The notes beneath the pieces were generated by a model. It was not told the DNA's origin and made no database searches. It saw nothing but the letters and a program-made list of their open reading frames with translations. The translations under genes were made by a program, and so were the position numbers. Source: an uncultured Clostridia bacterium (GTDB lineage Bacteria; Bacillota; Clostridia; TANB77; CAG-508). Taken from it: 64,000 nucleotides of DNA. The DNA is taken from NCBI GenBank assembly GCA_934149275.1, contig CAKPEG010000008.1, forward strand, positions 1 through 64,000. Direction: 5' to 3'. Positions 17,571 to 26,340 of this stretch are shown piece after piece (position 1 is the stretch's first letter; each line of letters starts with the position of its first letter).

Positions 17571-17972
17571 ATGAAAGTATCAAGTAAAGGAAGATATGCT
17601 CTTCGTATAATGATAGATTTGGCGATGAATGATAATGGAAATTTTATTTCACTTAAAGAGATTGCTGAGAGAAATGGAATGTCTATGAAGTATTCAGAGC
17701 AAATTGTTTCTATGTTAAATAAGGCAGGTTATTTACAAACTGCTAGAGGAAATAATGGTGGTTATAAGTTAAATAGAAAACCTGAGGAATACAAGGTTGG
17801 AGATATCCTTAGAGCATCTGAAGGCGATTTAGCACCTATTATGTGTTTAGAGGAAGATGGAGTTTGTACAAGAAAGGAAAATTGTATTACTTATTCTTTT
17901 TGGGAAGGACTTGATAAGGCTATTAATGATTATGTTGATAGTAAAACTCTTGCTGATTTAATCAGAAAATAG
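17571..17972 (+). CDS. iscR: Rrf2 family regulator, IscR-like
   Basis: This 133-residue winged-helix regulator of the Rrf2 family begins MKVSSKGRYALRIMIDLA. A recognition-helix region (SLKEIAERNGMSMKYSEQIV) and wing (ARGNNGGYKL) follow. Three Cys near residues 90-105 (IMCLEEDGVC-TRKENC) match the Fe-S-binding Cys of IscR. IscR senses Fe-S status and represses the Fe-S assembly operon. The start at 17571 follows GGAGG; the frame extends to 17463 without support. It lies directly upstream of sufCBDSU, and both promoters carry similar half-sites. Its own promoter overlaps an inverted repeat. Confidence 0.93.
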   Translation: MKVSSKGRYALRIMIDLAMNDNGNFISLKEIAERNGMSMKYSEQIVSMLNKAGYLQTARGNNGGYKLNRKPEEYKVGDILRASEGDLAPIMCLEEDGVCTRKENCITYSFWEGLDKAINDYVDSKTLADLIRK

Positions 17973-17975
17973 TAT

Positions 17976-18026
17976 TCCTATTGACTAGGTAGGAAATAGA
18001 TGGTATAATTCCTACTGCGTTAGTAT
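17976..18026 (+). promoter_or_regulatory. suf operon promoter with IscR-like half-sites
   Basis: TTGACT (17981-17986) and TATAAT (18004-18009) are 17 bases apart, a near-ideal promoter. GGTAGGAAAT lies in the spacer and ATTCCTACT overlaps the -10 and runs past it. Both match the half-site ATTCCTACC in the iscR promoter. The transcript start would be near 18016, leaving a leader of about 140 bases. Confidence 0.75.
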
Positions 18027-18154
18027 GAAAAAAGAAAAATATAAATTAATATATAAAAAGAAGTTATTAATTTAATTAATATAAAAATAAAAAATAAAGA
18101 TAAATGAAGATATCGAGAGATAACTATTCATTTATGGGGATAGGAGTTATTTTA

Positions 18155-18901
18155 ATGAATACATTATTGGACATTAAAGATTTATATGTAAATGCAGGAG
18201 AAAAGCAAATTTTAAAAGGTCTTAATTTGCAAGTTAATAAGGGTGAGATTCATGTTATTATGGGGCCTAATGGAGCTGGAAAGTCAACTCTTGCTAATGT
18301 TATTTTAAATAATCCTGAATATACTAAAAAATCAGGTGTTGTAGAATTTGATGGAGAAAATATTAATGAACTTACAACTGATAAAATTGCTAAAAAAGGT
18401 GTGTTCATGTCTTTCCAATCTCCAGAAGAGATTCCTGGAATTTCAAATATGAACTTTTTAAAATATGCTAAAGGAAAGATTACTGAAAAGCCTGTTAGAA
18501 TATTTGAATTTAAGAAGCAAGTTATGCAATATGCTGAAGAATTGAATATGAATCCTAAATTGGTTGAAAGAAATTTAAATGTTGGTTTTTCTGGTGGTGA
18601 GAAAAAGAAAAATGAAATTCTTCAAATGCTAGTATTAGAACCAAAATTGGCTATTCTTGATGAAACAGATTCTGGACTTGATGTTGATGCAATTAGAACT
18701 GTATCAAAAGGTATAGAAATGTTTAAATCTAGCGAAAATGCGGTTGTTATAATTACCCATAATACTCGTATTTTACAATATTTAGATGTTGATTATGTTC
18801 ATGTTTTAGTTGATGGAAAGATTGTAAAAACAGGAGATGGAAGTTTGGCTAAAACAATAGAAGAAAATGGATATGAAGAATATAAGAGAAAAGAGGATTA
18901 G
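18155..18901 (+). CDS. sufC: Fe-S assembly ATPase SufC
   Basis: SufC is the ATPase of the SufBCD scaffold complex that builds Fe-S clusters. The 248-residue product has MGPNGAGKSTLANVI near residue 35, the Q-loop FQSPEEIPG, the SufC-type signature FSGGEKKKNEILQM, and Walker B LAILDETDSGLDVDA. The start at 18155 follows AGGAG and gives the canonical MNTLLDIKDLYV; an upstream in-frame Met at 18104 has no ribosome site. It is the first gene of sufCBDSU, 5 bases ahead of sufB. It is cytosolic. Confidence 0.96.
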   Translation: MNTLLDIKDLYVNAGEKQILKGLNLQVNKGEIHVIMGPNGAGKSTLANVILNNPEYTKKSGVVEFDGENINELTTDKIAKKGVFMSFQSPEEIPGISNMNFLKYAKGKITEKPVRIFEFKKQVMQYAEELNMNPKLVERNLNVGFSGGEKKKNEILQMLVLEPKLAILDETDSGLDVDAIRTVSKGIEMFKSSENAVVIITHNTRILQYLDVDYVHVLVDGKIVKTGDGSLAKTIEENGYEEYKRKED

Positions 18902-18906
18902 TTTTT

Positions 18907-20310
18907 ATGTCAGAAAAGACTAAGGTAGAGGATATAAATAGAAATATATATGATATAAAAAATGCAGATGATTATGATTTTAAAATGCAAAAGGGTTTGA
19001 ACAGAGAAATTGTTACTGAAATTTCTAAGATGAAAAACGAACCTGAATGGATGCTTAAAACTAGATTAGATGCTTTGGAAATGTATAATAAGTTGGAACT
19101 TCCTACTTGGGGACCAGATTTATCTGATTTAAAAATGGACGAGATTGCAACTTATGTTAGACCTAAATCTAAATTGAATACTAATTGGGATGATGTTCCT
19201 GAGGATATAAAAAATACTTTTGATAAGCTTGGTATTCCAGAAGCTGAGAAAAAATCTTTGTCTGGAGTTGGAGCTCAGTATGATTCAGAAGTTGTGTATC
19301 ATAGTATAAAAGAGGAACTTATTAAACAAGGTGTTATTTATACAGATATGGAGACTGCTGTTAGAGAGTATCCAGAGCTTGTTAAGGAGCATTTTATGAA
19401 GTGTGTTCCTATTAGTGATCATAAGTTTGTTGCATTACATGCTGCTGTATGGTCTGGTGGTTCTTTTGTTTATGTTCCAAAGGGAGTTAAGGTTGATATA
19501 CCTTTGCAGTCTTATTTTAGATTAAATTCACCAGAATCAGGACAATTTGAACATACTTTGATTATAGTTGATGAGGGTGCAAGCTTACATTTTATTGAAG
19601 GTTGTTCTGCTCCAAAGTATAACAAGGTAAATCTTCATGCTGGTTGTGTTGAATTATATGTTAAAGATGATGCATATTTACGTTATTCAACTATTGAAAA
19701 CTGGTCTAAGAATATGATGAACTTGAATACAAAGAAAGCTTTAGTTGGCAAAAATGCTCAAATTGATTGGGTTACAGGTTCTTTTGGATCTAAAATATCA
19801 ATGTTATATCCAATGAGCATTTTAAATGGAGAGAATGCAAAAACTGAGTATACTGGTATTACTTTTGCTGGTAAAGGACAAAACTTAGATACTGGTTTTA
19901 AGGTTATTCATAATGCACCAAATACTTCTTCAGTTGTAAATTCTAAATCAATTTCAAAAGACGGTGGTTCTTGCACATATAGAGCTTTGGTTAGAATTTC
20001 TGAGAATGCTAAAAATTCAAAATGTAGTGTAAGTTGCGAGTCTTTGATGCTTGATGATATTTCAAGGTCAGATACTATTCCAGTTAATGATATTAGAACT
20101 GATGAAGTTGAATTTTCACATGAAGCTAAGATTGGTAAGATAAGTGATAAAGAAATTTTCTATTTAATGAGTAGAGGACTTTCTGAGGAAGATGCTAAAG
20201 CTATGATAGTTAGAGGTTTTGCTTATCCTATTTCAAAAGAGTTACCAGTTGAATATGCGGTTGAAATGAATAATTTGATAAACTTAGAATTGGAGGGAAG
20301 TATTGGATAA
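18907..20310 (+). CDS. sufB: Fe-S assembly scaffold SufB
   Basis: SufB forms the core scaffold with SufD and SufC and receives sulfur from SufS/SufU. The 467-residue product has the expected length. It shows the beta-helix core (YVPKGVKVDIPLQSYFRLN, HFIEGCSAPKYN), the conserved Cys region SCESLMLDDISRSDTIP, and the C-terminal motif FSHEAKIGKISDKEIFYLMS, followed by SRGLSEEDAK, which contacts SufC. The sufD start overlaps its stop (TAATG), so translation is coupled. Confidence 0.97.
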   Translation: MSEKTKVEDINRNIYDIKNADDYDFKMQKGLNREIVTEISKMKNEPEWMLKTRLDALEMYNKLELPTWGPDLSDLKMDEIATYVRPKSKLNTNWDDVPEDIKNTFDKLGIPEAEKKSLSGVGAQYDSEVVYHSIKEELIKQGVIYTDMETAVREYPELVKEHFMKCVPISDHKFVALHAAVWSGGSFVYVPKGVKVDIPLQSYFRLNSPESGQFEHTLIIVDEGASLHFIEGCSAPKYNKVNLHAGCVELYVKDDAYLRYSTIENWSKNMMNLNTKKALVGKNAQIDWVTGSFGSKISMLYPMSILNGENAKTEYTGITFAGKGQNLDTGFKVIHNAPNTSSVVNSKSISKDGGSCTYRALVRISENAKNSKCSVSCESLMLDDISRSDTIPVNDIRTDEVEFSHEAKIGKISDKEIFYLMSRGLSEEDAKAMIVRGFAYPISKELPVEYAVEMNNLINLELEGSIG

Positions 20311-21356
20311 TGGAAAAAGTTATTGTAAATGAAACACCAATTAGAACTTCTAGAAATTTTGGAATAAATAATATTAAGTTAGAAAATATAGTGTTACCTG
20401 AAAATTTGAATAAGTTTGAAAATGTAAAAATTACTTCAAATCATTGTGAGGTTTCAGATGTTAAGCCTAATGTAAAACTTGTTTATGGAATGAGTAATGT
20501 TTTTGAAGAAAATTTGGAGAAGAATTGTAATAGTGCATTAAAGGTTTCAAGTGAAAAAAGGGATGATATTTGTATTGAATATTGTTTTGACGATAGCAAT
20601 GCTGATTTGTTGAATTATTTAGAAATTGAAGCTATAAAAGATACGAATGTGATTATTAAATACATTTCAAATACTGATAAAGAATGTTTTCATAATGGTA
20701 TTTTAAGAGTTAATGCTAAGAATGGTGCTAAATTAAATATTGCAATTATTAATTTATTAAATAATAAATCTTTGAATTTTGAATCTATAGAAAATACTTT
20801 TGAAAATGGTGCAATAATTAATTATACAATTATTGATATAGGTGCTAAAACTAGTGTTTCCAATTATTATTCAAATATGATTGGACAAGGTTCAAAAAAT
20901 GATTTGAAAACTATTTATTTAGGTACAGATAATCAGATAAAGGATATTAATTATATTGCTGAGCTTAGAGGAGAGAAAACAGATATAAATATTGATGTTC
21001 AAGGAGCTTTGAAGAATCATAGTAAAAAGAATTTTAAAGGTACAATTGATTTTAAGAAAGGTTGTAAAAAGGCTGTTGGTGATGAAAATGAGTACTGCAT
21101 GCTTTTAACAGATGATTCAAAATCAATTGCGTTGCCAATGCTTTTATGTACTGAGGATGATGTTGAAGGTAACCATAGTACAGCTTCAGGAAAGGTTGAT
21201 GCTCAAGAGCTTTTCTATATTATGAGTAGAGGAATTGCTTATAATGATGCGATAAAGCTTATTGTTAAATCTAGATTTAATAAAATATTAGAAAGAATAA
21301 AAGATGAAGATTTAAAAACTGAAATTTTACAAGAAATAGATAGGAGATTAGATTAA
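20310..21356 (+). CDS. sufD: Fe-S assembly protein SufD
   Basis: SufD is the SufB paralogue in the SufBCD complex and is linked to iron acquisition. The 348-residue product is more diverged than SufB in its N-terminal two thirds. The C-terminal domain is clear: CTEDDVEGNHSTASGKVDAQ, then FYIMSRGIAYNDAIKLIV. Its first base is the last base of the sufB stop, and its stop overlaps the sufS start in the same way. That supports fixed stoichiometry of the complex. Confidence 0.93.
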   Translation: MEKVIVNETPIRTSRNFGINNIKLENIVLPENLNKFENVKITSNHCEVSDVKPNVKLVYGMSNVFEENLEKNCNSALKVSSEKRDDICIEYCFDDSNADLLNYLEIEAIKDTNVIIKYISNTDKECFHNGILRVNAKNGAKLNIAIINLLNNKSLNFESIENTFENGAIINYTIIDIGAKTSVSNYYSNMIGQGSKNDLKTIYLGTDNQIKDINYIAELRGEKTDINIDVQGALKNHSKKNFKGTIDFKKGCKKAVGDENEYCMLLTDDSKSIALPMLLCTEDDVEGNHSTASGKVDAQELFYIMSRGIAYNDAIKLIVKSRFNKILERIKDEDLKTEILQEIDRRLD

Positions 21357-22570
21357 TGAATTTTAAAGAGGATTTTCCAATTTTTAAAAATAGGGATATA
21401 GCTTATTTAGATAGTGGTGCGACAGCTCAAAAACCTCAAATTGTAATTGATGCTATAAATAATTTCTATGATAAATTTAATGCTAATCCTCATAGAGGAG
21501 CGTATACTCTAAGTGTTGAGGCAACTGCTGTTTATGAAGATACAAGGGCGAAAATTGCAAAATTTATAAATGCTAAACATCCAGAAGAAATTATTTTTTC
21601 GAAAAATGCGAGTGAGAGTTTGAATTTGCTTGCGTATTCATATGGCTTGGATAATTTGAAAAAGGGTGATGATGTAGTTATTTCAATTATGGAGCATCAT
21701 TCTAATTTGGTTCCTTGGCAATTTGTTACTCAAAAAACTGGCAGTGAATTAAAGTATATGTATATTAATGATGAGTTCGAACTTTCAAAAGAGGAGATTG
21801 AAAGTAAGATTACTGATAATACTAAAATAGTTGGAATTACACATGTTTCAAATGTTTTAGGAACTATAAATAATGTTAAAGAAATTATAAAATATGCTCA
21901 TAAAAAAGGTGCAGTGGTAATTGTTGATGCATCACAGAGTATTCCTCATATGAAGATTGATGTTCAAGATTTGGATGCTGATTTTCTTGTTTTTTCAGGT
22001 CATAAAATGTTTGCGCCTCTTGGGATTGGTGTCTTATATGGTAAGAGAGAATTGTTAAATAAAATGAATCCATTTTTAATGGGTGGAGATATGATTGAAT
22101 ATGTTTATGAGCAAAAAACTACTTTTGCTCCACTTCCAAATAAATTTGAGGCTGGAACTCAAAATGTTGAGGGTGTTGTTGGATTAGGTGCTGCTATTGA
22201 TTATATTAATAGTATTGGTTATGATAAGATTCAAGAACATGATAGAGAGATTGTTGAGTATGCTCGTGAAAAATTGTCAAAATTAGATTATTTGGATATA
22301 TATATGACACCTAATGTTGAAAATCATTCTGCTGTTATTTCATTTAATATAAAGGGTGTTCATCCTCATGATGTTGCAAGTATTTTAGATTCAGAAAATG
22401 TTTGCGTTAGATCTGGAAACCATTGTGCTCAGCCACTTATGAGATTCTTAGATATTGATTCAACTTGTAGAGCTAGCTTTTATATTTACAATACCAAAGA
22501 GGATGTCGATAGATTAGTTGCTGGAATTGAAAAGGCATACAAGATGTTTGAAAAATATATTAATAGGTAG
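21356..22570 (+). CDS. sufS: cysteine desulfurase SufS
   Basis: This PLP-dependent enzyme takes sulfur from L-cysteine as a persulfide. It is 404 residues, typical of group II desulfurases. Landmarks are YLDSGATAQKPQ near residue 17, the PLP region around MEHHSNLVPWQ near 113, the PLP lysine in FSGHKMFAPLGIG near 220, and the catalytic Cys in VRSGNHCAQPLMR near 360. It is coupled to sufD by a TAATG overlap and followed by sufU, its sulfur acceptor. Confidence 0.97.
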   Translation: MNFKEDFPIFKNRDIAYLDSGATAQKPQIVIDAINNFYDKFNANPHRGAYTLSVEATAVYEDTRAKIAKFINAKHPEEIIFSKNASESLNLLAYSYGLDNLKKGDDVVISIMEHHSNLVPWQFVTQKTGSELKYMYINDEFELSKEEIESKITDNTKIVGITHVSNVLGTINNVKEIIKYAHKKGAVVIVDASQSIPHMKIDVQDLDADFLVFSGHKMFAPLGIGVLYGKRELLNKMNPFLMGGDMIEYVYEQKTTFAPLPNKFEAGTQNVEGVVGLGAAIDYINSIGYDKIQEHDREIVEYAREKLSKLDYLDIYMTPNVENHSAVISFNIKGVHPHDVASILDSENVCVRSGNHCAQPLMRFLDIDSTCRASFYIYNTKEDVDRLVAGIEKAYKMFEKYINR

Positions 22571-22579
22571 GAGATTAAA

Positions 22580-23047
22580 GTGGATAATTTAAATGAGATG
22601 TATAATGATATTATAATGGAACATAGTATGAATTCTTACAATAAGAAAAAGCTTGATGGTGCTGATTTTTCCGAGATTGGTCATAATCCTAATTGTGGTG
22701 ATGAGATTACTTTGGAAATGAAGCTAGATGGAAATGTGATTTCTGATATGGCTTTTTCTGGTCATGGTTGTGCAATTTCTCAAGCTTCTACATCTGTTAT
22801 GATAGATACATTAAGAGGTAAAACTATTGAAGAAGCAAAGGAGATAATTAAAACTTTTATTGAGATGATTAAAAGAGAAATTACTGATGATGCTGAACTT
22901 GAAAAATTGGAAGAGGCTATTGCTTTTAAGAATGTTTCTAATATGCCTGCTAGAGTGAAATGTGCTTTGCTTGCTTGGCATACGTTAGAAGATATGATTG
23001 ATAAAGGTGAGACTGATGGAAAAATTTCTTCATCTTGTTGTCACTAG
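22580..23047 (+). CDS. sufU: sulfur relay/scaffold protein SufU
   Basis: This 155-residue IscU-fold protein accepts sulfur from SufS. The three conserved Cys are present: NPNCGDEI near residue 41, GHGCAISQAS near 66 and VKCALLAW near 128, together with the Asp of the SufU zinc site. The C-terminal SSCCH tail is unusual. It starts with GTG at 22580, supported by TAGGAG upstream and by the family N-terminus (LNEMYNDIIMEHSMN). It ends the suf operon just before mnmA. Confidence 0.93.
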   Translation: MDNLNEMYNDIIMEHSMNSYNKKKLDGADFSEIGHNPNCGDEITLEMKLDGNVISDMAFSGHGCAISQASTSVMIDTLRGKTIEEAKEIIKTFIEMIKREITDDAELEKLEEAIAFKNVSNMPARVKCALLAWHTLEDMIDKGETDGKISSSCCH

Positions 23048-23091
23048 GGTGTTAGTTTTAAATTTGATTTGTTCGTAAGAAGGGAATTTTA

Positions 23092-24150
23092 ATGGAAGAA
23101 AAGAGAGTTTTACTTGGAATGAGTGGTGGTGTTGATAGTTCAGTTTCAGCATTGCTTTTAAAGGAAGAGGGATATGATGTTATAGGAACTACAATGGAAC
23201 TATTTGCTGGTAGTAGTTGTTGTAACACTAATACATATATCGATGCGAAAAATGTGTGTAATCAAATTGGAATACCACATTTTATTTATAATTTTAAAGA
23301 TGAGTTTAAGAAATATGTAATTGATGATTTTATAAATTGTTATGCAAATTGCTTAACTCCAAATCCTTGTATTGAATGCAATAAATTTATGAAGTTTGGG
23401 CTTATGTATGAGAAGGCTAAAGAGCTAGGGTGTGAATATATTGCTACTGGCCATTATGCTAAAACAGAGTATAGTGAAGAATATGGAAGATGGGTTTTAA
23501 AGAAATCAAAGGCTGGAAAAAAGGATCAGAGTTATGTCCTATGGAATATTCCTAAAGAATTAATTGAATATGTAGTTTTTCCGTTGGCTGATTTTGAAAG
23601 CAAGGATGAAATAAGAAAAATTGCTAGAGAGCATAATTTGAAAACTGCTAATAAACCGGATAGTGAGGATATTTGTTTTGTGCCAGATGGAAATTATAAA
23701 AGATTTCTTGAAGAAAATTCAGAGCTTAAGCCTAAAAAGGGAAATATAGTTCATGTGAATGGAACTGTTTTAGGAAAACACAATGGACTTTATAATTATA
23801 CGATTGGACAAAGAAAAGGTCTTGGAATTTCATATAAAGAACCATTATTTGTTGTTGGATTTAATAAAGAGAAAAATGAAGTTATAGTTGGTGAAAAGGA
23901 ATATATTTATAAAAAAGAAATGATTGTAAAGGACATTAATTTATTATTAATTGATTCACTTGAAGGACAAATGAAAGTTTCTGTGAAAACGAGATATTCT
24001 AGTGTTGAGGAGAAGGCTACTATAGAGATGCTTGATGATAATACAATTAAAGTAGTTTTTGAAAATCCTGTTGCTCGAATTACACCTGGACAATCTGCTG
24101 TATTTTATTTAGGAGATATAGTTGTTGGTGGTGGAAAAATTTTAAAATAA
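23092..24150 (+). CDS. mnmA: tRNA-specific 2-thiouridylase MnmA
   Basis: MnmA adds the 2-thio group to U34 of Lys, Glu and Gln tRNAs. The 352-residue product has the PP-loop LLGMSGGVDSSVSALLL near residue 6, the catalytic Cys in TPNPCIECNKFMKFG near 97, the second Cys in SEDICFVPDGNY near 195, and the C-terminal beta-barrel (ARITPGQSAVFY). A sulfur donor is needed, and the neighbouring SufS is the likely source. The gap after sufU is 44 bases with no terminator, so it is probably in the suf operon. The ribosome site GAAGGGA is adequate. Confidence 0.95.
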   Translation: MEEKRVLLGMSGGVDSSVSALLLKEEGYDVIGTTMELFAGSSCCNTNTYIDAKNVCNQIGIPHFIYNFKDEFKKYVIDDFINCYANCLTPNPCIECNKFMKFGLMYEKAKELGCEYIATGHYAKTEYSEEYGRWVLKKSKAGKKDQSYVLWNIPKELIEYVVFPLADFESKDEIRKIAREHNLKTANKPDSEDICFVPDGNYKRFLEENSELKPKKGNIVHVNGTVLGKHNGLYNYTIGQRKGLGISYKEPLFVVGFNKEKNEVIVGEKEYIYKKEMIVKDINLLLIDSLEGQMKVSVKTRYSSVEEKATIEMLDDNTIKVVFENPVARITPGQSAVFYLGDIVVGGGKILK

Positions 24151-24160
24151 AATAATATTT

Positions 24161-24197
24161 AAAGAGAATTTTGGTAATGTTAGCTTGAATTCTTTTT
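24161..24197 (+). terminator. probable terminator after mnmA
   Basis: AAAGAGAATT (24161-24170) pairs with AATTCTTTTT (24188-24197) with one G-U pair; the second arm also supplies the T run. The 17-base loop is large, so it is a weaker terminator than others here. Confidence 0.55.
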
Positions 24198-24256
24198 TGG
24201 GACTTTTTAAATACACTATAATTTTTAAAAAAATTGTATCATTGAATTGCATTTTT

Positions 24257-24263
24257 TTCGACA
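24257..24263 (-). promoter_or_regulatory. candidate Spo0A box
   Basis: TTCGACA on the plus strand is TGTCGAA on the minus strand, the core of a 0A box, flanked by A/T on both sides. It lies about 50 bases ahead of an extended -10 (TGATATAAT, 24311-24319) serving the membrane protein at 24366. A 7-base match can occur by chance. Confidence 0.35.
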
Positions 24264-24365
24264 TTTTTTTTAATTTGATGAACAAAAAATGTAGCAAAAA
24301 AAATTAGTTGTGATATAATAATAATGTTATTAAGGGGATAAAATATTTAGTAAATGAGGAATATT

Positions 24366-25136
24366 ATGTTTTTTTCAAAACCTGGAGAATATAAAGCTTG
24401 TGGACTTTTTTCATTACAACATATAGGATTGATTTTAGCTACTTTGGCGTGTGTTGCAATTGCGTTAAAGAAAACAGTTCATAAGAGCAAAGAAGAAGTT
24501 TATAAAATTATAAGAAATTTAACAGTTGTTATATGGGCATTGGAGATATTTAAGATATTGTATACAGTAACATATTTAAAATTAACAGATGTGAAAGAAT
24601 GGTTACCTTTGTATTATTGTAGTTTGTTACTATATGCTGGATTTTTAAGTTCTTTTACAAAAGGACCTTTTAAGCGCGCTGGGGATGTTTTCTTAGCTAC
24701 TGGTTCTATTGTTGGTGGTGTTGTTTTTATTTTATTTCCAACAACGTCATTGCCAACATTTCCGGCTTTTCATTTTATAAGTATTCATAGTTTCTTTTAT
24801 CATGGAACTATGGTGTATTTAACTTTACTTGTAAATAAAACGCATTATGTAGAGATTAACAAAGAGAATATTATTTATTTTGCTAGTTTGGTTGGTGTGG
24901 TGTGTATACTTGCATTGATGGTTAATATGGAGTTTCATAGTAACTTAATGTTTATTTCAGAGAATTTTCCAAATACGCCAATTGAGTTGTTTTATAATTT
25001 AACTGGAAGATGGTTTACACCACTTATGATTCTTATTCAAATGTTTATTCCTTTTTATTTTGTGTATGGAATTATAAAAAGAAAAGAGAAAAAAGAAGTT
25101 GCTTTTTTAACAGAGCAAGAAAATATAATTGAATAA
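24366..25136 (+). CDS. YwaF/TIGR02206-like integral membrane protein
   Basis: The product has 256 residues with about six or seven membrane spans. It resembles the YwaF/TIGR02206 group in its N-terminal SLQHIGLILATL, the central LPLYYCSLLLYAG and the HSFFYHGTMVYL motif, which carry conserved His and Tyr. The family function is unknown. I prefer the ATG at 24366 because GAGGA (24356-24360) is 5 bases upstream; an ATG at 24354 has no well-placed ribosome site. It appears monocistronic, with a possible Spo0A box upstream and a terminator after. Confidence 0.8.
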   Translation: MFFSKPGEYKACGLFSLQHIGLILATLACVAIALKKTVHKSKEEVYKIIRNLTVVIWALEIFKILYTVTYLKLTDVKEWLPLYYCSLLLYAGFLSSFTKGPFKRAGDVFLATGSIVGGVVFILFPTTSLPTFPAFHFISIHSFFYHGTMVYLTLLVNKTHYVEINKENIIYFASLVGVVCILALMVNMEFHSNLMFISENFPNTPIELFYNLTGRWFTPLMILIQMFIPFYFVYGIIKRKEKKEVAFLTEQENIIE

Positions 25137-25146
25137 AAATTTGAAG

Positions 25147-25179
25147 AACGTGGAAATCAATGAGGTTCTACGTTTTTTT
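25147..25179 (+). terminator. intrinsic terminator
   Basis: AACGTGGAA (25147-25155) pairs with TTCTACGTT (25166-25174, one G-U pair) and runs into a stretch of T. It ends the YwaF-like transcript. Confidence 0.88.
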
Positions 25180-25233
25180 ATATTATGGACAAGTTTTCAA
25201 AAATTTTTGTGTAAAAAATAATGTATAAAAATA

Positions 25234-25270
25234 TTGATTTAAAAAGTTATAATAAATGCAAATGTTAATA
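25234..25270 (+). repeat. solo copy of the AAAAAGTTATAAT module
   Basis: TTGATTTAAAAAGTTATAAT followed by AAATGCAAATGTTAATA closely matches the third hairpin of the repeat at 35691, 62701 and 63815, but without the flanking parts. It precedes the foreign-looking gene at 25365 by about 95 bases and may include its promoter (TATAAT within). Confidence 0.5.
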
Positions 25271-25364
25271 CTTTTTGACTTTTAAAAATTGAAAGATATG
25301 TAAAAATATGATATACTTTTAGCTGTTACAAGCTATGTGCTTAAGTTGAAAGGAGAATTTTATT

Positions 25365-26249
25365 ATGGCAGAGCGGACAAAAGTAGTTAAAGTTCAACTT
25401 TTATCTGAAGAAGCGAAAAAACTTTTAGACAAGTATGGCCAGGTTACAGAAGTACTTAGTAAAAAATTGATTGTAGTAAAAAGGGACAACAAGATGGGGC
25501 TTTTCAATTCATATGGAACTCCATTGGTACTGCCTGATGAAGGTGTGCGTGTGCATATATTTGAGGATTATGTGCTTGTACAGCATAATCTTAAACGTAA
25601 GACACATGAATATATGTGGTCGGTGTTTAATATGCATGGCATACTTGTGAAGGAAGGCGACTGGGAAGATGTAGGGGCTCCATCAGAAGATGTTATAACA
25701 ATTAAGGAAAATGGTCGGTGGAAATATTTCAACTTGAAATTTAGAGAAACATTTCCTCAGCGTGGCAGCTTAGAACGAGCCCAGCCTTTTGCAAATGGTA
25801 TGGGCGTTGGCGAAATTAACTCAAAGTGGGGGGCTTTTTCTCCAAATGGAAAATGCCTTATTCCTTTTGAGATTGATTACTGTTTTGACTTTAAAGGAGA
25901 GGATTTCGGAATTCTGCAGAAAAATGGCTTTTCTGTGCTGGTGCATTCTACTGGAGTTGAGGTAGTAAAGGAATCAGCAGAAATTCTGAGAAACCGTATG
26001 GAGAAAAACAGGTATACTGTAACACTTGTTGATGGTAGAGTAGTAGATTTGCATGTGATAGTCTTTCCAGATAGCATTTGTATATTTTCTAGCTCAACAT
26101 TACCATGGTATGAGAAATATTCCATAAGAGTTTGGGGAGAAAAATGGGCTATTCTGGATCGATTAGGAAAGCAGATTGATATGTCTGATGAAATGTGCCA
26201 AAGACGAATCGAGCAGATAAAGCAATATCGTTTGGATACGGAAGTTTAA
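25365..26249 (+). CDS. WG-repeat-like protein of foreign composition
   Basis: The product has 294 residues, no signal peptide and no membrane segment. Several beta-rich units resemble WG/KWG repeats: NKMGLFNSYGTPLV, NGRWKYFNLKF, NSKWGAFSPNGKCLIPF and GEKWAILDRLG. WG-repeat proteins have varied and mostly unknown roles. Base and codon use differ from the neighbours: more G and C, with CGT, CGG, CTG and GCC codons that nearby genes avoid. This suggests recent transfer. The ribosome site AAAGGAG is strong. A terminator and an IS-like scar follow. I do not recognise a specific function. Confidence 0.7.
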   Translation: MAERTKVVKVQLLSEEAKKLLDKYGQVTEVLSKKLIVVKRDNKMGLFNSYGTPLVLPDEGVRVHIFEDYVLVQHNLKRKTHEYMWSVFNMHGILVKEGDWEDVGAPSEDVITIKENGRWKYFNLKFRETFPQRGSLERAQPFANGMGVGEINSKWGAFSPNGKCLIPFEIDYCFDFKGEDFGILQKNGFSVLVHSTGVEVVKESAEILRNRMEKNRYTVTLVDGRVVDLHVIVFPDSICIFSSSTLPWYEKYSIRVWGEKWAILDRLGKQIDMSDEMCQRRIEQIKQYRLDTEV

Positions 26250-26273
26250 ATAATAAAGAATCCTAAAGAGGTG

Positions 26274-26307
26274 AGCTGGAGTGTGCTAATGTGCACTTCA
26301 GCTTTTT
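26274..26307 (+). terminator. intrinsic terminator
   Basis: AGCTGGAGTGTGC (26274-26286) pairs with GTGCACTTCAGCT (26291-26303), with a few G-U pairs, around TAAT. TTTTT follows at once. It ends the WG-like gene. Confidence 0.88.
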
Positions 26308-26340
26308 CTGTGTTTATTGTTAGATATTTTATTGCCTTTT

